Assembly: GCA_016720465.1 (NCBI GenBank) | Contig: JADKKO010000004.1 | Span: 186,001 to 250,000, forward strand | Length of the DNA stretch: 64,000 bases | Direction: 5' to 3' | From: Holophagaceae bacterium | Lineage (GTDB): Bacteria; Acidobacteriota; Holophagae; Holophagales; Holophagaceae | Shown: in pieces, positions 1 to 9,200 of the stretch | Position numbering within the stretch: position 1 is the stretch's first letter | Layout: every line of letters begins with the position of its first letter | Notes under the pieces: model-generated | What the model was told of the DNA's origin: nothing | The model's input: the letters and a program-made list of their open reading frames with translations, nothing else | Databases searched by the model: none | Position numbers and translations under genes: made by a program

Positions 1-461
1 GGCACCGCGGCTCCATTCCCGATCGTCTGGATGCTGTTCCCGCTCGAGAACACCGGCGCCCGGTTCGGAATCACATTCACCGTCACCGAACCCGAAGGCG
101 ACGTGTTGTTGTGCGTGTCCTTGGCCACCACCGACAGCGTCACGTTCACCGGAGCCCCGCCGAAGGCCGGCGCGCTGGGCTTGTAGGTCAGAACGCTGCC
201 CGTGATGCTCACATCGGCATTGGCCGTCGACAGCGAATACGTGATCGCATCGCCCTCGGGATCCACCGACGAAAGGTTGTACGTGTACTGGTGCTTGGTC
301 ACCGCCGAGGTCGGGCCCGTGGTGATCAACGGAGCGCTGGGGCTCGCATTGGTTGCCACCGCCGGAGCCGAAGAGGACGATCCGCCGCAGCCGATCATCA
401 CCAGCGAAAACGCCGTGAGTGCCGAAATGCCTAGCGCATTCCGAAGGGAAGATTGGTTCAT
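1..461 (-). CDS. Giant Ig-like surface lipoprotein, copy 1 (N-terminal part only)
   Basis: This is the first of three tandem paralogues and runs off the left edge, so only about 153 N-terminal residues are visible. The start ATG at 461 follows GGAGG at ideal spacing. Residues 1-26 form a bacterial lipoprotein signal: a short polar start, a hydrophobic stretch, then MIGC as lipobox, followed by a Gly/Ser-rich tether. The first Ig/cadherin-like repeat follows (residues about 38-125, with DPEGD-type loops). The visible sequence is almost identical to copies 2 and 3 and has no frameshift. A lipid-anchored cell-envelope or surface protein is likely. Its ligand or function cannot be told from the sequence. 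Confidence 0.8.
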   Translation of the reverse strand, partial: MNQSSLRNALGISALTAFSLVMIGCGGSSSSAPAVATNASPSAPLITTGPTSAVTKHQYTYNLSSVDPEGDAITYSLSTANADVSITGSVLTYKPSAPAFGGAPVNVTLSVVAKDTHNNTSPSGSVTVNVIPNRAPVFSSGNSIQTIGNGAAV

Positions 462-464
462 GGA

Positions 465-605
465 ACCTCCACAGAGAGAGTTAGACCGGAACTGAAACCG
501 GACATATTGATGCAGTTAAGCAAAAAGCACTCCATAAAGGATATGGAGCCCATATAGACCTGCTCAGTATATAAGGACCTCCTTGCCTTTCGGCAAGAAT
601 AAATC
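465..605 (-). promoter_or_regulatory. Leader of lipoprotein copy 1 with two small hairpins shared with copy 2
   Basis: The 341-base gap 462-802 has no convincing gene and is AT-rich. Within it, the untranslated leader of copy 1 carries a hairpin CTTGCC/GGCAAG (582-597). Near the start codon lies a second element with two CCGG boxes (486-489 and 498-501), followed by the RBS. The leader of copy 2 has both elements in the same order, although most of the sequence between them differs. Shared hairpins in otherwise diverged leaders suggest a regulatory RNA or protein-binding element. No known riboswitch consensus was recognised. Confidence 0.4.
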
Positions 606-751
606 TCAAGTTCCGAGAGATTGAATGCAGGATATTGGTATGATGAAATGATAATTTGTTTATTATCAATATCTAAAAATTTATTCATGCCTCCCCAACC
701 GCCGCCGAACAAAGCCCGTGTTCCAGGGGTGGCGGGCATACCTGAATAAAA

Positions 752-776
752 CAAACCCCCGCCGAAGCGGGGGTTT
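752..776 (-). terminator. Intrinsic terminator of lipoprotein copy 2
   Basis: A 9-bp GC-rich stem with a TTCG-type loop (CCCCCGC/GCGGGGG core) is followed on the minus strand by T-rich sequence. It lies 27 bases past the copy 2 stop codon at 803. The same hairpin design follows copy 3. Confidence 0.85.
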
Positions 777-802
777 ATGGTTAAAAACTTATTACAGTAG
801 AC

Positions 803-3800
803 TTAAAAAGTGAGTCCTTGCTCCACAGGCGCTACGACCGGAGGAGGAAGAAGGCTCTTGCCGGGAGGCAGCGGTGTCGCGGTGGTGTAATCCACCACGA
901 AGACGCCGGACAGGCAGTCGGCCCAAGCCATGGGGAAGCGGCTGGCATTGGGTTCCTTGGCCATGTCGAAGGAATGGCCGGCTGCGCCCTCGGTTCCATC
1001 CATCCAGATGTTGCGGACCTTGACGGCGTAGGGGCGGATGCCCGCATCAGGCGTCATATCCCACAGATCCGGGAAGTTCAGGGTCTGGATGGCGCCGATA
1101 CCGCCCCGGTGGCCCATGCGGATGATGTGGCGTGGGGTGGCAAGGGTGCCGGCGCCGCTGGTGTTCACGGTGTACAACGTCACTTCGTAGCCAGAGGGCT
1201 GGCGAAGATCATTGACGGCGGGCTGGAAGGTCAACTGCAGGGTGGAATTGCCGTGCAGGCGGTAGTCGCTGGCCGGAAGGGCGTTCCCGTTGAACAACTT
1301 GTAGCTGGGAATGCCGCCGGCGGGAACGCCGTAGTTGGCGCCATTGGCGCTCAGCTCGGCGGTGCCGTTGAAGATATCCAGCTTGGTGCCCACGGACGTG
1401 GTGCCCGTGGCCGTGTTGATCTTCAGGTCGTTGATGGCCAGCTGGCGGACCGGCGTGACCACCGGGATCGCGTTGGTCAGCAGGGAGTTGCCATTGGGCG
1501 CGATGATGCCTGTGGAGAGCACAACCTTCTGTACGCCTGTGGTCGTGGCTGCGGGTGCGGCGAGCTTGCCGATGAAGTTGTGCTTCAGCTCGACCACTTC
1601 GGTGAACTCGCCAACCGGCAGGAAGCTGGAGGTGTAGTTCGTCATGACACCCGGGAAGCTCGCGGCATCGATATCCGCGTGGCCCGTGTTCCACCACTGA
1701 GCCAGCACCGGCGAGCTGGGTTCGATGCCCGCCTCGCCCAGGATGCCGCGGTTGCGCACTGCGTACACGACCAGGCTGTTGCTGGTGATGCCGTCGAAGG
1801 TGCCGATGGTGGCGTTGTCAAAGGTCGCAACCGTGTTGTCGGAGCCCGTGGAAACCATGGCGGGATCCACCAAGCGGGCCCGGGGGGCCTGGCCATACTG
1901 GGCAGGCGCCGCAACCAGGGAGCGGAGCTGTTCGAACTGGGTGATGGCCCAGCCGGTCATGCTGATGCCGCTGTTGATGGCCTGGTTCACGCCACCCAAC
2001 TGGGTGCCGATCTCCGAGAAGGAGATCTGGGCCTGGGTGTCGGTGAGGCCGATAGCAGGCATCGAGAAGGCGGTTGCCTTGGTGTGGCCACCCACTGCCA
2101 GTGTGCCGGTGGAACCGTCCGAGTTCAGGTAGGAACCGGCGAAGGTGCCATAGGCATCGACATCGGGAGCTTCCTGCTTCATCCACAGGAAGAAGGTCCG
2201 GTCACCAATGCTGGTATCCAGCAAGGCCGGATTCGAGAAGGCCTCGGGGAGATAGCCCGTGGTGGTGACACCTGAATACCAATTGGCCGTCGTGATGGCG
2301 CTGTAGACCCCGGTGGTGCTCCGTGCCCAGATCTTGGTGTCGGGCAGTGCGCTCATGGAAGTAAGCAAGGTGGGGCTAAGGTAGCCGTGGGCGCCCGCGA
2401 AGGGGAGATCCGTGTAACCGGAACCACCCGCGGGTGTGGAGAAGGTGTTCAGCAGGTTGAAGTGGCCATCGGCGGCGGCGGGCACCCACAAGGAATTGGT
2501 GACCACTTGGATGGGCTGGCTAAGGGACGCCGTCACACCGCGGCTGTAACCCGTGGTGGTTGCAAGGCCGGTGGCGCTGGCGAAGCCAACCTTCCAGAAG
2601 TTGGCGGGATCGGTCTCGGAGACGCCGACATAGTTGCCCGTGAAGAAGAAGCGCGCACGGCCGCTGATGTTGGGCGTGGCAACCTGCATGATGTCCGTGG
2701 TGCCCCAGGTGTTCGCGCTGCCGGCGGCTGGGAAGGAACCGGCAGTGTTGGTCACCAGGGTCGGCCAGGTGAAGCTCAGGCGCAGCGTTGCGCCCGGAAC
2801 GGTCATCGCATTGGCCATGTTGTCGACGCCGATGCCGCCGAAGGGGCCGGCGGCGTGCTGGAAGTTGCTGAAGAACATCGGGCGGCCCGGCAGAACGGCC
2901 TGGACGTTCACCTCACTCTGTGCGCAACCATAGATCTGCTCGCGGGGGTAGAGCTGCGCGCGGCCGAAATTGTCCGTCGGCTGGTTCGGCATGTCGGGAA
3001 TGCGCGCAACGGTGAATCCATCGGTGCCGTTGCCGCCGAAGTATTCATTGACCCAAAGCAGGGAGAACAGGTACGGGGAATTGGAAGGAATCTTGCGAGC
3101 ATCCGCTTCGTTGTCCGCGTAGGGACCGCTCACGGTCACAGGCACTCCCACGGGAGCAGTGGAAGAACCCGTGAACTGGGTGTAGGTCTTTGTCGCACCC
3201 GCCAGCGTTCCGGGAACGGCGGCGGCGTTGGAGGCCGTATTGAAGAGGGGGTTCAGAGGATTGCCCGTGCTGAACGGCCAGTCGCCACTCGTGCTGTTCG
3301 CGTCCAGGGTGTGCCAGTTGCCCGCGGTGAAATCACCGGTCGGGTCGTTCGGCACGATGTAGCCGCCCGCGGCGCTACCGAAACCGGAAGCAGGGGCCCC
3401 CACTGGAGCGGTTGGTTGGCCGAAGAGCTTGGAACCGTAGGTGCTGACACCAGGAGCCAGGATCTCAGCGTTGCCCGCGCCTGCACTCACACCTAAAGGC
3501 AGGTAGGCGAAGGTGTAAGTGTAAGTATCCGTCCAGTAGTTGCCGGCTGCGGCAAATTCACCGCGCGGGGCCTCATAGCCATCATTACCGTCGTCCAAAC
3601 GCAGGCGATAGCGGCTGTTGAAGAGCTTCACCGTGCCGAAGATCGGGAAGATGCTCACTTCGTTGGTGCTGGACAGCGTGTACTGGTCCTCCACCTTCAG
3701 CGGGAAATTGTAGCCGTTGGTGATGCCATAGGCGCAGGCCAGGTAGCGGCCCAACTGGTACTGGATCCGGATCGGCGCCCAGGCCACGGTGTAGGTCGCG

Positions 3801-4993
3801 GGGCTCGGCACCGCGCCCAGCCACGGATTGTAGAAGCCGTTCGGAATCGTCCCGGTCGTATCCACCGCGGGGTAGTTCCCCGTCGTGTCGAAGGTCGGGT
3901 AGTTGCCGGCCGTGGCCGACAATACGCCGATGCCGTTCGCGGTGTTGAACGGCGCGCTTCCGAAGAACACCTGGATCGCGTCCTGGTGCCCGTGGAATCC
4001 GTTCGTGTTCGGATCCGCGATCACCGTGTCCGCGCCCGCCGTTCCCGGCGTCCCGATCGTCCAGATCCACTTGCTCGGCGTTCCCGGCGTGCTCGTGTCG
4101 CTCGCCACGGGCTCCTGGATCGCAGGACGGCCCACGTTCGGCACCACTGCCGTTCCCGCGCCCGTGTTCACGCCCGCCGTGATGGTCGGCACGTTGATCG
4201 TCGTCAGGGCTCCGATCGAAGGCTGGTGGTTCGGCTGCACCTTGATGGTCAGCGTCGTCTCGTTGAACTGGCCCGGCGTCGCCGTCGTCCCGATCAACTG
4301 CTGCGCCACCACCGTGAACGACCAGTTCGCCGGATCATGCGTCGGCGTCCCGTCCACGGAGCCCGTCAGCGCGTCCGTGTTGATGCCCGTGTTCAGCACC
4401 GTTCCGACCGACCCGGGGTTCCCCAGGTTGCGGCCCGGACGCCACACGATCTCGCCCGGATTCCGCACCACGCCCGTTCCGGACGTGTCCGCGGCCGGCC
4501 CCGGCACCACATAGGGATACCGCCCGCCCGCCGGCGACGCATTCGAATCCGTCGTCGCCACGTACGGCGAGCCGAACCGGAACACCGAATTCGTCTTCAC
4601 GCTGTACACCACCACGTCGTTCTCGGCGTCCGTCGCCGTCACGCCCGCGCGCCAACCCTTGATCGAGCTGCTCGGATCCGCGTAGTACTCCCGGTCCGCC
4701 GCATTCGTGTCCAGGAAATTGAAGAAACTGTATCCCGTGATCTTCTGACGCAGGTTCGAAGGATCGTGGAACTGCACGTTCGTCACGGTCTCCGTGTACG
4801 TCTGCGTCGTGAAGTTCGGCTTCGTGTCCGACACGATGTTGATCTGCAGCGTCTTCGTGTCCGACAGCCCGCCCGCGTCCGTCACCTTCACCGTGATCGT
4901 CCGCACCGCGAAATCCGATCCCGTCGCGAAATTCGAACTCCACGTCAACACGCCGCCCGACGTCAGCGAGAAGCCCGCCGGCGCGCTCACCAA
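803..4993 (-). CDS. Giant Ig-like surface lipoprotein, copy 2, main body (separated from its N-terminus by a frameshift)
   Basis: This 1396-codon open frame lacks its own signal peptide. Its first residues continue the third Ig-like domain (APAGFSLTSGG, then KVTDAGGLSDTKTLQINI, a typical putative-Ig/He_PIG strand pattern) begun in another frame at 5002-5883. Run C4 at 5011-5014 is C5 at the same place in copy 3. Restoring one base gives a single frame from 5883 to 803 of 1694 codons. The rest is rich in Gly, Thr, Asn and Ala with no recognised enzyme motif. The C-terminal third is almost identical to copy 3, while the centre differs. Either a real null allele or a sequencing error in a repeated GC-rich tract could explain the break. 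The role is unknown, probably cell-surface or adhesion. Confidence 0.75.
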   Translation of the reverse strand: MVSAPAGFSLTSGGVLTWSSNFATGSDFAVRTITVKVTDAGGLSDTKTLQINIVSDTKPNFTTQTYTETVTNVQFHDPSNLRQKITGYSFFNFLDTNAADREYYADPSSSIKGWRAGVTATDAENDVVVYSVKTNSVFRFGSPYVATTDSNASPAGGRYPYVVPGPAADTSGTGVVRNPGEIVWRPGRNLGNPGSVGTVLNTGINTDALTGSVDGTPTHDPANWSFTVVAQQLIGTTATPGQFNETTLTIKVQPNHQPSIGALTTINVPTITAGVNTGAGTAVVPNVGRPAIQEPVASDTSTPGTPSKWIWTIGTPGTAGADTVIADPNTNGFHGHQDAIQVFFGSAPFNTANGIGVLSATAGNYPTFDTTGNYPAVDTTGTIPNGFYNPWLGAVPSPATYTVAWAPIRIQYQLGRYLACAYGITNGYNFPLKVEDQYTLSSTNEVSIFPIFGTVKLFNSRYRLRLDDGNDGYEAPRGEFAAAGNYWTDTYTYTFAYLPLGVSAGAGNAEILAPGVSTYGSKLFGQPTAPVGAPASGFGSAAGGYIVPNDPTGDFTAGNWHTLDANSTSGDWPFSTGNPLNPLFNTASNAAAVPGTLAGATKTYTQFTGSSTAPVGVPVTVSGPYADNEADARKIPSNSPYLFSLLWVNEYFGGNGTDGFTVARIPDMPNQPTDNFGRAQLYPREQIYGCAQSEVNVQAVLPGRPMFFSNFQHAAGPFGGIGVDNMANAMTVPGATLRLSFTWPTLVTNTAGSFPAAGSANTWGTTDIMQVATPNISGRARFFFTGNYVGVSETDPANFWKVGFASATGLATTTGYSRGVTASLSQPIQVVTNSLWVPAAADGHFNLLNTFSTPAGGSGYTDLPFAGAHGYLSPTLLTSMSALPDTKIWARSTTGVYSAITTANWYSGVTTTGYLPEAFSNPALLDTSIGDRTFFLWMKQEAPDVDAYGTFAGSYLNSDGSTGTLAVGGHTKATAFSMPAIGLTDTQAQISFSEIGTQLGGVNQAINSGISMTGWAITQFEQLRSLVAAPAQYGQAPRARLVDPAMVSTGSDNTVATFDNATIGTFDGITSNSLVVYAVRNRGILGEAGIEPSSPVLAQWWNTGHADIDAASFPGVMTNYTSSFLPVGEFTEVVELKHNFIGKLAAPAATTTGVQKVVLSTGIIAPNGNSLLTNAIPVVTPVRQLAINDLKINTATGTTSVGTKLDIFNGTAELSANGANYGVPAGGIPSYKLFNGNALPASDYRLHGNSTLQLTFQPAVNDLRQPSGYEVTLYTVNTSGAGTLATPRHIIRMGHRGGIGAIQTLNFPDLWDMTPDAGIRPYAVKVRNIWMDGTEGAAGHSFDMAKEPNASRFPMAWADCLSGVFVVDYTTATPLPPGKSLLPPPVVAPVEQGLTF

Positions 4994-5001
4994 CGACCAC
5001 G

Positions 5002-5883
5002 TCAGGGGATCCCCGCCGTGTCCGATGCGCTGAACTGGTACGGCGGCACGCTCGAATTCACCGGAATGCCATGGTTCTGCGGCACTCCCGGAATCGACGT
5101 GCTCGTGATGATCGGAGCCGTGTTCCCGCTGAAGTACGTCGCGGTCACTGCGCGCTCTGAAGGATCGCTCCCCCCGAACGCCACCACGTCGCTCGCCACC
5201 ACCGTGAATCCCACCGTCACCGACGTCTTGCCCACCGGCACCGACAGGTTCGGGAACGACACCACGCCCGCCGCGATCGGGGGCAGTCCGCCGGTCCAGG
5301 TCGAAGGCACCGCCACCGGCGATCCCGCGTTGTCCACGATCGACACCGAACCCGCCTTCACCGCGTAGGTCACCGTATCCGTATCAGGATCTACCGCCGA
5401 CGCCGCGTACGTGAACGTCCCCGGCACCGCAGCCCCGTTCCCGATCGTCTGGATGCTGTTCCCGCTCGAGAACACCGGCGCCCGGTTCGGAATCACATTC
5501 ACCGTCACCGAACCCGAAGGCGACGTGTTGTTGTGCGTGTCCTTGGCCACCACCGACAGCGTCACGTTCACCGGAGCCCCGCCGAAGGCCGGCGCGCTGG
5601 GCTTGTAGGTCAGAACGCTGCCCGTGATGCTCACATCGGCATTGGCCGTCGACAGCGAATACGTGATCGCATCGCCCTCGGGATCCACCGAAGAAAGGTT
5701 GTACGTGTACTGGTGCTTGGTCACCGCCGAGGTCGGGCCCGTGGTGATCAACGGAGCGCTGGGGCTCGCATTGGTTGCCACCGCCGGAGCCGACGATGAC
5801 GACCCGCCGCAGCCGATCATCACCAGCGAAAACGCCGTGAGAGCCGAAATGCCTAACGCATTCCGAAGTGAAGTTTGGTTCAT
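5002..5883 (-). pseudogene. Detached N-terminal part of lipoprotein copy 2
   Basis: The start ATG at 5883 has an upstream GGAGG. The lipoprotein signal is identical in style to copy 1 (lipobox MIGC, then GGSSSS). It is followed by two and a half Ig/cadherin-like repeats, each opening with a proline/isoleucine strand and containing DPEGD or DPDTD calcium-loop-like motifs. The frame ends at about 5002 because of a one-base difference in a C run at 5011-5014 relative to copy 3. It was almost certainly one gene with the 803-4993 frame. Confidence 0.75.
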
Positions 5884-5886
5884 GGA

Positions 5887-6031
5887 ACCTCCATAAAAAG
5901 AGTTAGGCCGGAAATGAAACCGGACGGATTGAAACATTGAACTGAAGCACCAAAGCGAAATCGACTCCATGCGAACACGGAAACCTAATAGCCTACTTTA
6001 AGTATTAAGAGCATCTTGCCCTCTGGGCAAG
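5887..6031 (-). promoter_or_regulatory. Leader of lipoprotein copy 2, same hairpin pair as copy 1
   Basis: The 359-base gap 5884-6242 holds this leader and the copy 3 terminator, with no supported gene. The hairpin CTTGCCC/GGGCAAG (6015-6031) has one more base pair and a different loop than its counterpart at 582-597, so the structure is kept while the bases vary. The CCGG pair (5908-5911, 5920-5923) sits just upstream of the RBS, as in copy 1. Copy 3 has an unrelated leader. Confidence 0.4.
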
Positions 6032-6185
6032 AACAAATCGCGCAATGTTCACTGGTTTACAAGTTGTCGATTCATCTGTTGAATTCATTACGTTTATTAT
6101 ATTATCTCTTCCGATTCCAACGAGGGCCCAGGCTAAGAGTCGACTTATCACAAAAAGAGCGGGGACAGCCGTATTGTCTGGATAT

Positions 6186-6212
6186 AAAAAAGCCCCCGCC
6201 GAAGCGGGGGCT
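6186..6212 (-). terminator. Intrinsic terminator of lipoprotein copy 3
   Basis: A perfect 9-bp stem AGCCCCCGC/GCGGGGGCT with a CGAA loop is followed on the minus strand by a run of six T. It lies about 30 bases past the stop codon at 6243. Confidence 0.9.
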
Positions 6213-6242
6213 CATTTGTGATCTTTTTTCAGTGATCAGCGA

Positions 6243-9200
6243 TCAATTGGACGCGCTGTTCCTGACGCTGGCAGGTCCCTTGCCCGGAGAGGCGGGACGC
6301 ATTCCCTTTTGGAATGGAGAGGGAAGCTCGGTACCCATCACACCCTGGGGAGGCGCAATCGGCGTCGCGGAGGTGAAGTCCACCACGAAAACGCCAGACA
6401 GGCAGTCCGCCCAAGCCATGGGGAAGCGGCTGGCATTGGGTTCCTTGGCCATGTCGAAGGAATGGCCGGCGGCGCCTTCCGTTCCATCCATCCATATGTT
6501 ACGGACCTTGATGGCGTAGGGCTGGATGCCAAAATCAGGGGTCCAGTCCCAAAGGTTCGGGAAGTTCAGGGTCTGGATGGCGCCGATGCCGCCCCTGTGG
6601 CCCATGCGGATCACATGGACAGGAACCGCAACCGACGGACCACCGAACGCGTAGACCGAATAGAGGGTCACTTCGTAGCCGGAGGGCTGGCGAAGATCAT
6701 TGACGGCGGGCTGGAAGGTCAATTGCAGGGTGGAATTGCCGTGCAGACGATAATCGCTGGCCGGAAGGGCGTTCCCGTTGAACAACTTGTAGCTGGGAAT
6801 GCCGCCTGCGGGAACGCCGTAGGTCGCGCCATTGGCGCTCAGCTCGGCGGTGCCGTTGAAGATGTCCAGCTTGGTGCCCACGGACGTGGTGCCCGTGGCC
6901 GTGTTGATCTTCAGGTCATTGATAGCCAACTGGCGGACCGGCGTGACCACCGGGATCGCGTTGGTCAGCAGGGAGTTGCCATTGGGCGCGATGATGCCCG
7001 TGGAGAGAATGACCTTCTGAACTTCGGTGGTGGTGGCATCAGGCGCGGCGAGCTTGCCGATGAAGTTGTGCTTGAGCTCGACGACTTCGGTGAACTCGCC
7101 GGCCGGCAGGAAGCTGGAGGTGTAGTTCGTCATGACGCCCGGGAAGCTGGCGGTATCGATATCCGCATGGCCCGTGTTCCACCACTGAGCCAGCACCGGC
7201 GAGCTGGCCTCGATGCCCGCCTCGCCCAGGATCCCGCGGTTGCGCACCGCGTACACGATCAGGCTGTTGCTGGTGATGCCGTCGAAAGTGCCAATGGTGG
7301 CGTTGTCAAAGGTCGCCACCGTGTTGTCGGAGCCCGTGGGAACCATGGCGGGATCCACCAGGCGGGCCCGGGGGGCCTGGCCGTACTGGGCGGGGGCCGC
7401 AACCAGGGAACGGAGCTGTTCGAACTGGGTGATGGCCCAGCCGGTCATGCTGATGCCGCTGTTGATGGCCTGGTTCACGCCGCCGAGCTGGGTGCCGATC
7501 TCCGAGAAGGAGATCTGGGACTGGGTGTCCGTCAGGCCGGTGGAGCCCATGGTGAAGGCAGTGGCGGTGGTGTGGCCACCAACGGCCAGTGTGCCGGTGG
7601 AACCGTCCGCGTTCAGGTAGGAACCGGCGAAGGTGCCATAGGCATCGACATCGGGAGCTTCCTGCTTCATCCACAGGAAGAAGGCGCGGTCGCCAGTTGC
7701 TGTATCGATCCTGGCCGGATTCATCCAGCGATCAGGGTCGTACCCGGTGTTGGTGACGTTACCCCAGAACCAAGCCCAAGGACCCATGACAAAGGCGCTC
7801 ATATTCCAAGTTGGCATCTGAGCCCAAATTGGAGTGTCAGCCAGGGCGCTCATGGTGGGGATGATGAAACCGCCCTGAAGGTAGCCGTGGACGCCGGCGA
7901 AGGGGATGTCCGTGTAGCCGGAGCCACCCGCTGGTGTGGAGAAGGTGTTCAACAGGTTGAAGTGGCCATTGGTGGCCGCCGGGACCCACAGCGAATCAGT
8001 GGGCACATGGATGGGCTGGCTGAGGGCCGAGTCCACACCCTGGCTGAAGCCCGTGGTGGTGGTCAGGCCGGTGGCGCTGGCGAAGCCAACCTTCCAGAAG
8101 TTGAGGGGGTCGGTCTCGGAGGCGCCGACATAGTTGCCTGTGAAGAAGAAGCGGCCGCGGCCACCGATATTGGGGGTAGCCACCTGCATGACGTCGGTGG
8201 TTCCCCAGGTGTTGGCGGTGCCAGCGGCAGGGAAGGAACCGGCGGTGTTGGTCACCAGGGTCGGCCAGGTGAAGCTCAGGCGGAGCATGGAACCCAGCAC
8301 GACGCTGTTGGCGAATCCATCCACGCCAAAGGCGCCGGAACTATAAGCGCTCATGTAGGCCGGACGACCCGGCAGAACGGCCTGGACATTCACCTCGCTC
8401 TGCGCGCAGCCATAGCTCTGCTCACGTGGAAGCGTCTGTACTGGGCCATAGACCGGCTGGTTCGGGAGGTCGTAATAACGCGGGGCGGTAAATCCATCGT
8501 TGCCCGCGCCGCCGTAAGGAATGGTCGTTTGAACCAAGGAGAAGTGGTATGGGGAATTGGAAGGAATCTTGCGCGCATCCGCTTCGTTGTTCGCGTAGGG
8601 GCCGCTCACGGTCACCGACACGCCCGTGGGCGCGGTGGAAGAACCCGTGAATTGCGTATAGGTCAGCGTGGCCCCGGCCAAAGTTCCCGGCACCGCGGCG
8701 GCGTTGGCCGCAGGATTGAAGAGCGGGTTCAGCGGGTTGCCCGTCGAGAGCGGGAAGAAAGCTCCCGTGTTGACAGCATCCAGGGTATGCCAGTTGCCTG
8801 CGGTGGGACCGCCAGTATTGGGGGCGGTGTAGCCGCCGGCCGCAGTGCCGTAACCGGAAGCAGGGGATCCCACAGGAGAGTTGGCTTGGCCGAAGAGCTT
8901 CGAGCCATAGGTGCTGACACCCGCAGCCAGGATCTCGGCGTTGCCCGCGCCCGCGCTCACGCCGATGGGCAGGTAGGCGAAGGTGTAGGCACCGGAGGTG
9001 GTGCGGTAGTTGCCGGCCGCGGTGAAATTGCCGCGGGGCAGCTCGTAGCCGTCGGTCCCATCATCCTCCAGGAAACGGAAGCGGCTGTTGAAGAGCTTCA
9101 CCGTGCCGAAGATCGGGAAGATGCTCACTTCGTTGGTGCTGGACAGCGTGTACTGGTCCTCCACCTTCAGCGGGAAATTGTAGCCGTTGGTGATGCCATA

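Noticed and set aside
465..605. c-di-GMP (GEMM) or other known riboswitch in the lipoprotein leaders
   Set aside because: The small hairpins do not show the conserved receptor and loop bases of any riboswitch I know. Only a generic conserved leader is claimed.
458..754. A 98-codon minus-strand frame in the gap before lipoprotein copy 1
   Set aside because: It spans the leader hairpins and RBS of copy 1, has no family, and has no counterpart in the copy 2 leader.
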